Shown here piece after piece: positions 49,486 to 61,400 of a stretch of DNA of 64,000 bases. The translations under genes and the position numbers were made by a program. The first letter of the stretch is position 1; every line of letters starts with the position of its first letter. Under the pieces are notes generated by a model. The model was given only the letters and a program-made list of their open reading frames with translations, made no database searches and had not been told where the DNA came from. Where the stretch lies: NCBI GenBank assembly GCA_009746045.1, contig RPFO01000359.1, positions 64,501-128,500 on the forward strand, given 5' to 3'. The DNA is from Mesostigma viride (taxonomy: Eukaryota; Streptophyta; Mesostigmatophyceae; Mesostigmatales; Mesostigmataceae).

Positions 49486-52400
49486 TTAATGAAAACTGTC
49501 TGCCGCGGCTTCCTGCGCCACCATTGGATCTGGAAGGTGGCCACGGGCCCCCTGGGTGACGGCTTCGAGCATCGCATCCAGGTCGCTGCCTTGCTGGAAC
49601 TTGTGGCGCAGGATGTCCCTGAGTTCGTTGATGATGTCCTCCACTGGTGGGCCGTCCGCCTTCCTTGCTAGGGCTGAACACCAGTACTGAGACGCATCGC
49701 ACAGTGCTGCCAGGTGTCGCGAGTGTGTTGGCACAGTGATTATGCACGTGTTAGAAATGGAGAGGAGTCAATGAGACATGGGCAGGAGTGGAGGATACCC
49801 AGAGTGAATCCAGTAGAAGTTTGTGTACAGCTGGTTGTCGCCTTGATATCCATGAGACGTTATGCAAATACATTGCGGCCACTGCAGCAAAGCACTACGG
49901 ACAAATGGGGGTTGCAAGCAAAGGAAAACCCCAACTAGGTTCACCTGACATGGCGCCCAAACACTAACTAAGCTCAGTCAAACTAAAAACATGACAAAAA
50001 CGAAGACAAAAAAGAGACACGAAAAAGAAGCGCAGAATAACCAGGAGCCATTTGACCGCTTACCGGTCGATTCTAGGGTCTTCAAGTAGTCCTCGTCCGC
50101 AAGCCTCTGCGATGGGTGCAACAGAACGGCAGGCAACCAAGACGTAAACGGCAGGCATTTGACCAGCACAGGGCAGCCATTCAGGAAGCACAGGGAAGGC
50201 ATTTAAGAAGCACGGGGGAGGCTTTCAGGAAGCCAAGGGAGTGCATCTGAGAAGCCAAGGACAGACGCAGCAGGTTCTTTTTCCCCTGCACCAGACGCCA
50301 GCAGGCTGGGGTCTGCCACAAGCTTCTGCCACCTTTGTTCGTTTTCTCGTTACTTGCTGGCTTCCCATTTCGTGGCTTGCAAGTGTATGCTATTCATGTC
50401 ATGGCCAGTTTGGCTACTCGCTCAGGTATTTAGTCGTCTGCTTGGCTGTGGGTTGTTGAATCGCCGGCCAGATTTTCTTTTTTCTTCAAAAATTGATCAG
50501 AAACCCCATCAGCCAGGAAGTCCTGCCGGGGCCGGCCCTGATCCCAGCCTCTCGTCTTGTCTCAGGGGGTAGACACTCTCATGGCTGGTCACTAACTGCT
50601 CATTGGCTAAAGGGGTGGGCGCTGCCTCTAATGGCTGCTTAATGCCTTGGCTCCTCCAATACCCGCCACGAGCATCTACCCCACACTGCCCGTTTCCACT
50701 CGACTGGCTCCCCAGCCGACCGCCCTCATCATATCACAGGCCCCTCATCTTGGAACACGAGATGCTCTACCCATACGTATCTAGACTCACAAAGACATAC
50801 ACCAACGCAGGCACCGAGGGGGATCTCGCGCTTATCTTCTCCATAGAGATTTTTATGCCATGTAACAATGGTAGTAATGGAAGGTTCTCCATAGAGATTC
50901 GTGTGGACGACCCCCGGACTTTCAAAAAACGGTTCAGCTGTCAAACGCATGATATTAACTGGCATCGCACGTCCTTCCATTACTACCATTGTTACATGGC
51001 ATACTCCTATTCACCTCTGTAAAGACTTCATACCTACTCCACGTTTCAACATTAACAACGGCTGAACGTACTTCAATCACCACAGGTATTAAACCAATCC
51101 AAAATTTCAACAGCTACCACAGTGCAACTATACCTCTAGTACAGTTCTATATACCTAGTACTAGTACTATACCTATAGTACAGTTCTATATACCTAGTAC
51201 TAGTACTTTTTATATATTCTATAACAGCCATCCCCGCAATACAACAGCCATCCCGGCACATTCAGATGCCACAGTGAACCCCTGGCGGCAACCCACCGCC
51301 CCGCTGCCCCCAACCCATTGCCCCCATGCCCCCAATCCCTTGCCCCCTTGTGCTCCCCAGCCGACTGGGCCCATGGCTCCCCAACCCACCCCCTCGCTTG
51401 TGCCCCCCACCCACCGCTTTTCCATCGGCAAGCCTCCCCCAGGCATCCAGTTCCGCCAGATGTTGCCAAGCGTCCTGGTGGTGCAACAAAACCACGCGAG
51501 GCGGGCGATCGAACCAGGGGAAGCATTAATTTAGATCGGCGTCAGGAGACAGCTTGACGATGGCCTCGACATAGTATGGCATGGTAGGCACGCAAAAGTG
51601 GTCCGCATGGCATGCAGATGGATGAGTTGGCATGCATGGGGAGGAGGGCATGCAAACGGCGTCGGAACGGGTGGCATCCTGTTAGTCGGGATGATGATGG
51701 ATGGGACTTTCTTCTCCTAGGCGAGAATATGACGACGAATTAGTCCAAGAGGGGAGATACTGCAAGGGGGTACGACAGGTGCAACGCACATACTCCCACG
51801 CCCACACGAACTAAAACCAACAACGCAAACACCAGCACGAACGCACCCTAAACAACCCGCACAAACCCCAGCACGCATGCACCCTAATCCAAGAACCCAA
51901 AAACACCAGCACGCTCGCACCTCAAACTTGGACCGATTCGCCTCCTTGAACCCAGGCCCCATTGCCGAAAAGACCTCCAGGGCTGCCAGCAGTAGCCTCC
52001 ACGCACAAGCCCTCCCCTCCCCATCCCCTCTCTCCCCCCCTGCACCGGCCACCCCACCCGCATCCCACGAGGATCGATCCAAGCTCGCTGCCCCCGCCGC
52101 CGCAGCGGCCCGTGACCGGGTATTCGGGCCCATGCGGTTAGGGGTGGCGGGCGCCGTGCTGGCTGCTAAAACTGCGGCCACCGCCCCCCCCAAGCACTTG
52201 TCAAGTAGCTCTGCAGGAGACCACGCCAGCTGGCAGTCTTCCCCCCCCCGGATACCGCCGGACGTCACCACCCCCTCGGCGAGCAGGGGGGACACCTGGC
52301 GCTGGACGGCCAGGCATGCCAGCTCCGCGTCCACGCGGGGGGGCTCCGCGGGGTTTGGTTCGGGTCCCAGCGCCAGCCTGCCAGGTGACTCTTCTTGGGC

Positions 52401-55400
52401 CGCCAGAAGTGCCAGCTGGCGCGTGGTGGCGCAGGCGTGCGTGGTGTTGGGGGGTGGGCGGGTGGCAGTAAAGGGGTCAATGGTGGCACAGGGGTGTCAT
52501 CCTATTACTTTGGTTGTTATAGCAGTAAGTATGTTGCGAGGCGGAGGCACGCGCAGCGAGGGCCAATGGACGAGGATCAGGGGCAAAGGGACCAGCCATG
52601 TCGAGCTGCCGATGACTCACAAGGGCATGGGAACGCTGAGAAAGAGGAGCGGTCGACGAAGTGAGAAAGGAAAAGCCGAGGAAACGGAAAAGCCAAGGAA
52701 ATGGAATGTAGGAGGAGGTGCCCAAACCGGACTCGATACAGTTTGACCATTCGCAAAATGTACCCCAGCTTCTTTCCTTTACAGGTGCCAAGCCTGCTTG
52801 AAGTCCCTTGCTGGCCCTCCAAAACATTGTTTTTGGAGGGTTTTCCGACGACGAGCCCTTGTGACATCCAGTAGTAAGCAACACATGGTTTACAAGATCA
52901 CAACTCAAACATAACCCACACGTTGTGCATGGACACCTGGCAGGTAGCCTCCCCATACGCATCATACCCAGGGTGCTAAGCATCATCCCTGTGATGATAC
53001 AATCAACGTATAGTGCTACCATCTACTGCAATATACTACTGCTATTTACTATATATATACTGCTATTTACTGCACATATACTGCTTTTTACTAAACATAT
53101 ACTGCTATTTACTACACATATAGGGCTATTTACTACACATGTACTGCTGTTTACTATACATATACTACTATTTACTACACATATACTGCTATTTACTATA
53201 CATATACTGCTATTTACTATACATATACTGCTATTTACTACACATATACTGCTATTTACTACACACATACTGCTCTATACTGCTAATAGCCCCTTTCCGC
53301 CTCATGCCCAGCGCGCTAAGCAGCATCACTGTACTGTACTGTTACAATCAACATATACTGCCATAATGCATCCACATACCTTCTGCAGGGACAGCAGGTA
53401 GGCGGCGTCCTTGAGCGTGTGGGTCCCCTTGCCCTGTGCGGCGGCCGCACGCTCCCCCCCGTGCTTGAGCGCCAACGACTCCTGTGCGCCGACGTACTCC
53501 TGGAGCCGCAACTGGGGCCGGTGGTGGAGTCATGGGTGGTGAAATCGGGGGCAAATGGGGGGCAAATTGGGGGATAATGGGGGCCAAATGGGGGGCCAAT
53601 TGCGGGAAATGGGGGGGCAGTGAGTGTGGGAGGTTGTGAAGGCCATGGGGTGGTGGATGTGAAGGTGTGAAGTTTCTGGGTTGGCGAATACGGGGGCGGT
53701 GAAGGGGAGCATTGAAGGTCATGGGGTGGCCTTGCACATCCAGCGGAAATGGAGGCATGGACGAGAGTTTAAGTAAGCAAGCAAAAAGGTAAACAGGCAA
53801 GACGTAGGAGCTGTGGGGAGGGGGAAGTTACGCGAGGTGTCAACAAGCTACAGTCATTCACGCCTTAAGTTGGGTTCGTGGGTTTTGGGGGGGCCAACCC
53901 AACTTAAGGCGTGAATGACTGTACGCAAGAGGGTAGCAAGGAAAGCACGGGTGGTAGAAAACAGGTAAGCAGGGGTGTAGAAAAAAGAAAGAAAGTTCAA
54001 AGTCCACCTGGTGCAGCCAGCCGAGCTCTGTCCTGAGTAGATCCGTTGTACGCTATGTGAAAGATTTGGTACGTTACTGGGTTCGAACACAGGATATTTT
54101 GCATGATTTCACGGCTATAGGGGTCTCCTGATCCCAAGGCATCCCAAGCTAAAGCCCAACTGCGAAAAAGCTCTTTACCGGAGAGCGGTACAAGGGGGTC
54201 ACGCGGCGGCGGAAGCCGTGCAAAGGTGACTCCAGGTTGACCATGGCTGCACTCTGGACCTCCGCAGTGCGCCAGCACCCCGTAGCCGGAATATCAACCA
54301 AAGTACAATGATTGCCAACCCCAAGCCTACCTTGTGCATCAATTCTGCCACCGACACGCCTACCTGCTGCAAAAGTTCTGCCACCGACACGCCTACCGGG
54401 TGCAAAAGTTCTGCCACCGACACGCCTACCTGGTGCAAAAGTTCTGCCACCGACACGCCTACCTGGTGCAAAAGTTCTGCCACCGACACGCCTACCTGGT
54501 GCAAAAGTTCTGCCACCGACACGCCTACCTGCTGCAAAAGTTCTGCCACCGACACGCCTACCTGCTGCAAAAGTTCTGCCACCGACACGCCTACCTGGTG
54601 AAGCCAGCCGAGCTCTGTCCTATAAAACAGTCTGTCACACAATACAATCGCCATCCACAGCTACCTGGTGCAGCCAGCCGAGCCCTGGGTACTCCTTGAG
54701 GAAGGACGCGAGCATCTCGCTGAAGATGTCCGGCAGCTGCAGCAGGCGCGCCGCCCAGGGGGTGCCCTTGTCGCGCAGTTGGCGGAACATGTACGTGGCA
54801 AAGAGGCCGTCGCGCTCGTCAGGGGGTAGCTCGATCTGGACATACGCAGATAAACACACGCATGAGGTTCAGAAAGGGATCCATGTGTTGGTGAGCTGTG
54901 TTGGATACTTGTTCGGAAGGACTGAGCTGGCGTGCTGGGGGTGGGGGTTAGCGGGATCCGGGGAGGAAATAACACATGTACTCGTTGAGCATGGTAAATT
55001 GCGGACAGGAGACCAGCACAGACAGAAATGTTGAACCATCCCTATCATGTGGCGGTGCAGCCGGCCCCACTCGAGGTGACCCCCACCCACACCCTGGCCC
55101 CCTATCCCATTCCCTGCCCCCCTACCCCATGCCCTGTCCCCCTACCCCATGCCCTGTCCCCCTAGGACTGATATTTTTATATAAATAAAAAAAAAAGATT
55201 TTTACCCCATGCCCTGCCCCCTACAAAAAAAGCCTAGTACCACGTGGCGGTACAGCCGGTCGCACTCGCAGTCATTACCGCACATGCCCTTCCCCCCTAC
55301 CCCATGGCCTCCCCCCCCACCATGTGGCGGTACAGCCGGTCCCACTCGCGGCGCTCCCAGAAGAATATCTCCGACAGCAGCCAGAAGCAGGTGTGCCGCT

Positions 55401-58400
55401 CGGCCAGGGACGACAGCTCATCCACGATGCGGGAGTATTGATGCAGGAACGCGCCTACCTGCGGTCGTCGTGCGCGCACGGTTGTCACAGAGTTGTCACA
55501 CGGTTGTCACAGAGTCGTCCCGGAGTTGTCATGCGCACACAACATCGATAGATTGGATCATGAGCTCCAATCGCGGGGTCCTGCCAGGATCACATCAGGG
55601 GGAAAGGCCGGGGGCTGCGCGGAGGCCAATATCCCCTAGGTGATGGTAGTCTCAGTTTTTATGACCGTCATTACAACTATGATAGTTAGATCTCAATTAT
55701 ATCAGCACTATGGACAAAGCAAAGGTACCTCATCAATCTTACCAATCTAAAGCGACGATACGATGCAGCTTCTCCATAGAGCCCCTTCACCACACAACAA
55801 ACGCTTGGAAACAACGTGGACACTTGCACGCCAAAACTTGTTCACCCACGTCCCTGCGACCACCAAATCACGACTCGCATGTCGCAGCGGAGACAGACAT
55901 AACATCACGTGACGGCCCCGAAACTAGACACACTTCAGAGAGAAGGAACCCTTGTTAAGAGAAGGAACAAGAAACCCTCAATAAATAAGAAAACAGAGAG
56001 AAAGAAAAAGTTCCAGGAAACGAGAAAAGGATTCCCAACATGCCAGCTCAATCTGCTTCTCCTCTTGTTTCTGAAACAAAACACTCCCTGCAAAACCAGC
56101 CACTGCAAGCCCCACCTGCTTGAGCTGCTGTGCCATGCGCAGCAACGACGGGAGCAACGCCTCCACCTTGCCCACGGTTCGGCCCCCCCGTCCCTGCCGC
56201 CGTCGCCCCCATCCCGCCACATGTAGTACTCCTGCAACAGCCGTTGTCGGTCCGCCGGGCTAAACCCTCCCCCCGATGCTCCTCCCCCCCAAGTGCCCGC
56301 CCCAGCAGCGCTCCCCCCTGTCGCCTCCATCTCCTCACGGGTGCTCGCCGCATCGATGGCGTGCCGGTATCGGTCCAACAAGCTGCCTGAGAGGGCCATG
56401 AGCCAGTGCAGCAGCACCAGACGCCCCTGTCCTTCTTGCCCCCTGGATCCCTCGGTCGTCAGCGGGTCCCAGAGCAGCTGGCACACGTGGGCAAGCGCGC
56501 CGAGTCCACCGCGCACCTCGGGGCCCCAGGCCCAGGAGGCCAGGGACACCGGGTGGGTGGCATGCGAGTGGTACCTGCGGGTGGGGGGGCCGGGGGGGAC
56601 AGAAAGAAAGGGGATCCGCCGGATGTGGCAGAATGGCATTGTTATCGAATGGGTGGCGAGGAAGCAACGCCCGCAGGTTACAGGGGGGGGAGGAAAGGGG
56701 GAAAGGAGTGATGTGCGAATCATAATGCCTGGCAACCGGCACGGACCTGAAAACTTCTGCGCCCACAAATATAGCTCATGAGCAGTCGGGACCACAGGCG
56801 GCGGCAGAGTTCCATTATACGGCGTATTATACGGTATTATACGGTATAATACGCGTTATACAAGGTCGAGCGGATAATTTTTATCCGTTTTATACGATTT
56901 GCGTATTTTTACATATAATACGGCGAATAATTCGTATAAGCGCGCGTATAATGGGGTTTTCGCGCTCATCCGAGGTCCGGCAGCCAAATTTTTCGGGCGG
57001 GAACTAAGGCGGGAATGCAAGGGAACTTAGAAACACTACGGAAACCATCCACTGGTTGACATTTGGCGACCGTGAGACACAAGGATCTTACAAGCAAGCT
57101 ACACTGTAGCATGGCAAGTTGGCAACCCAAGTTGGCAACCCTCCATGCTGTTTAGGTCTCTGCCCTTGCCTCTCGGGCAGCCATGCACCGAATATTAATG
57201 TAAGTCATACAGAAAACTGACTGGTACGAGAGCATGGCCGCTTTACATTTTCAATGTGTAGGCATGATCCTTAGGTCTTGAAAAGCTTATATCCTTGGCC
57301 AGGCAACGTTTGGATGTGCGCAGATATGTCTCGACCTTCTGCTCGATGCGGCAACCTCGTTTCAGCAACCAGGTGGCGACCGTGCATGTGCTAACTGTTG
57401 ATAGGCGGGAAATGCTCCTACATTTGAACGCGGATAGATGTTTCACGTTATTCCTTACATGATTTATAAGCGACGACGGCCAGGAAAGGCTCGCAGCTAC
57501 GTCCATCAGGTGGGCATGCTGGCTCCGTCAAGAAAGGTAATATGCGGTTTTGATCTGGTACGTGCTATCCTGTTCACGTGTTCATTGTACTGTATCAAGT
57601 TGTTGGGTGGATTGTAAAATAATCGTAGACCTGTAATGGAGGTTTTCTGCTTGTCTTTTGGTTGCTTTACTGCCTCTACGCATTATTGGCTCGTGATGGT
57701 TGGGGAATACCACTACGACATGCAGATTTTGGACCAGATTTGTCTGCTATTAGCTTACGCTTCATCGAAAGCAGTGACGTAGTGCTTGGCATTGTTTATA
57801 AATATGATAAGCTTGATAACGCGATGTTTTTTCTTGCTAAAAACATCTCGAAACAAGTGGTTTTCTGGCCAGATCTAGCCACTATTTCTTGTTTTGCTCG
57901 CCAAAGTCAGCCTTCTTCTTGTGTGCTCCTCATGCATACAAGAAACATGGAGATGCCCAGGACCTGCTTGCATGGAAGCATAGCCATCTTACTTCTTTTG
58001 CTTTTTTCATCTTTCCATTTCATTTGGCGTTGTTTTTTAGGCTATAATGCATAGGTAATCTAGCTCCTCGTGAACCCCGGTTTACATGTCCAGTGTTCCC
58101 AAGCACTGCTGAGCAGTGGCAACCCATGTATCATGTGTAATTTAGTGTCAGAAACATGTGGACTGCTTGAAATGATATCAAAATGCATGAAACAACCCCA
58201 AAAACGATTAAATCCAGTATTTGCGTATAATTTCCGGATAATACCGTATTATACCGTATTATCCATTATACGGACCCCGCGCGTATAACCGCGTATTGCG
58301 TATAATGGAACTCTGGGCGGCGGCACCCGCTGGAGGGAGAATGCAAACCTGTCAAGTGTCACGATCCATGCGTGCCAGTCACCCAGGTCCATGATTGCGG

Positions 58401-61400
58401 CATGTGTGTTGTTTGCCAATCAGGCAGGGGAGGGAACTAGCAGTGACCCAGCAGCGTGTACCCCACGTCTCTCTTAACGTAGGCATCTTGAAGAATGAAT
58501 GGATGGATGGATGGATGGATGGATGGATGGATGGATGGATGGATGGATGGATGGATGGATGGATGGATGGATGGATGGATGGATGGATGGATGGATGGAT
58601 GGATGGGTGGGTGGGTGGGTGGGTGGGTGGGTGGGTGGGTGGGTGGGTGGGTGGGTGGGTGGGTGGGTGGGTGGGTGGGTGGGTGGGTGGGTGGGTGGGT
58701 GGGTGGGTGGGTGGGGGTGGGTGGGTGGGTGGGTGGGTGGGTGGGTGGGTGGGTGGGTGGGTGGTGGGTGGGTGGGTGGGTGGGTGGGTGGGTGGGTGGG
58801 TGGGTGGGTGGGTGGGTGGGTGGGTGGGTGGGTGGGTGGGTGGGTGGGTGGGTGGGTGGCGGGTGGCGGGCGGGCGGGGGGGCGGGGGCGGGGGGGGCGG
58901 GCGGGCGGGCGGGCGGCGGGCGGGCGGGCGGCGGCGGGCGGGCGGGCGGGCGGGCGGCGGGCGGGCGGGCGGGCGGGCGGGCGGCGGGCGGCGGGCGGGG
59001 CGGGCGGGCGGCGGGCGGGCGGGCGGGCGGGCGGGCGGGCGGCGGGCGGGCGGGCGGGCGGGCGGCGGGCGGGCGGGCGGGCGGCGGGCGGGCGGGCGGG
59101 TGGGCGGGCGAGCGGCGGGCGGGCACGGATGCGCAAGTATATGTTTGCAGACGCGCATGGTCGGTAGCAAGCTTTACAACTTTGTAGCCTCGCGTTGGCA
59201 GCGGTCAACGCGAGTTGGCTGTGCCGAATATATTTCACTAATGATGGAAGGCCTTATGATGAACATATGTGTCATGGCATCCTCATGTTGAATATTCGTC
59301 ACCTGGATTTGAGCAAGCCGAGCTGCAATGGGTGGGTGGGTGGGTGGGTGGGTGGGTGGGTGGGTGGGTGGGTGGGTGGGTGGGTGGGTGGGTGGGTGGG
59401 TGGGTGGGTGGTGGGTGGGTGGGTGGGTGGGTGGGTGGGTGGGTGGGTGGGTGGGTGGGTGGGTGGGTGGGTGGGTGGGTGGGTGGGTGGGTGGGTGGGC
59501 GGGCGGCGGGCGGGCGGGCGGGCGGCGGGCGGGCGGGGGCGGGCGGGCGGGCGGGCGGGCGGGCGGGCGGGCGGGCGGGCGGGCGGCGGGCGGGCGGGCG
59601 GGCGGGCGGGCGGGCGGGGCGGGCGGGCGGGCGGCGGGCGGCGGGCGGGCGGGCGGGCGGGCGGGCGGGCGGCGGCGGGCGGGTGGGCGGCGCGGCGGCG
59701 GGCGGGTGGGTGGGTGAATGAGTGGAAACATAACTAGACAAACCAATAACTGGACGAGTACATGCTTGCCACCCGCCAAAAGCCAAACCAGTTGGAACTA
59801 AAAAGTAGTTGAGTACTTGCAACCCATCAACGACTGCATTAGCCACCAACAGGCCTACAACCTTAAAAACTTATAATCGTCATTAGATTGCTTGCCACCC
59901 ACCAGGGGTCGCGCTCCAAGGCCTGTCGGTATGCATCCACCGCGCCGAGGGCGGCGGCGATCGCCTCCATCAGCTCCACGGTCAGCGCCAGCGTGTCGTC
60001 CACCCGCCCATTGGCCGCCAGCTGGAACAGTAACGGGTCCGCGTGCGAGCGCAGCGCCACGAATAACCTGCCATCGTAGCGCAGCGGATAAAGCCGCTTG
60101 TCCGCAGTTAGGCACACCAGAGTTTGTCCGTACACGGTCACGCACAAGAATCTATCCACAAATACACACGCACCGCAGCTGTCCGCAGATTGTCATGCAC
60201 CAGCACATGTCCCGAATGCGCCATGCCCCGGCATTTGTCCCCACATCGCCAGAATTATTGTTTATGTAGGTTCCATGTCTTGGGGCACTGCGGAGGGAGA
60301 GATTCGAGGAGAGAGGTGGGGGTGGCGTTAACTTTGGGGATGGGGTGGGGGTGGGGGTCAGGGTGGGGTTGGCTATGGTGTCCGCGATGTGCCCACTATA
60401 ATGTCCGCGATGTGCCCACTACAGTGTCCGCGATGTGCCCACTATAGTGACCGCAATGTGCCCACTATAGTGACCGCGATGTGCCCACAATAGTGACCGC
60501 GATGTGCCCACTATAGTGTCCGCGATGTGCCCACTATAGTGACCGCGATGTGCCCACTTGCTATCGCTGCGCAAGGCAACCCCCTATTCAGGGGGTTAGT
60601 CTTCGACCGTGTGGTTACCTGTCCGATGTCGACACGTGCGCGCTACCCGGGACATGTACTGCGCGTTGCCTCTCCAACGCGGACACGTGAGAGAGGATGC
60701 ATGCGATCCAGCGCGGACACTCCTAGACGTGTGCCTTTCTGAGGTAAAGACGGGTACCTTTTCCAGTGTTTGCAGGACTTTGCGAAGGAGACAGAGCCGT
60801 GAGAAGAGAATACCTTTCTAGCGAGGACACGTGCGCGTAGAACTCCTCTACCACCCCGCGGTCGCGCGCCATCTCCATTGCCGCTGCTGCCGCCCCCGCC
60901 CCCCTGGCCACCGCGATGCCTTTCACCGCCACCTCGATCATGGCCTGGAGGGCCAGGCCCCCGCTGCCCCCCGTGGCCGCCAGCCCCCCGGGCCCAGGGG
61001 TGGGCGTTGCGGCCTCCAGCAGTGCATTGTGGGCGCGCCGCAGCGCCAGCATGGCGGCGAGCTTCTCTCCGTGCGACAGGATTAGGTACAGTGCGTCGTC
61101 TGGCCGAGGCAAGAGGGTGGGCGGCAAACGGTAAGGGGCAGTGGGCAGTTGGCAGTTGGCAGTTGGCAGTTGGCAGTTGGCAGTTGGCAGTTGACAGTTG
61201 GCAGTTGGCAGTTGGCAGTTGGCAGTTGGCAGTTGGCAGTTGGCAGTTGGCAGTTGGCAGTTGGCAGTTGGCAGTTGGCAGTTGGCAGTTGGCAGTTGGC
61301 AGTTGGCAGTTGGCAGTTGGCAGTTGGCGGTTGGCAGTTGGCGGTTGGCAGTTGGCAGGTTGTCACCAGTAGCAAGGGGAATAGGAAGGGCGAGGGAAGG

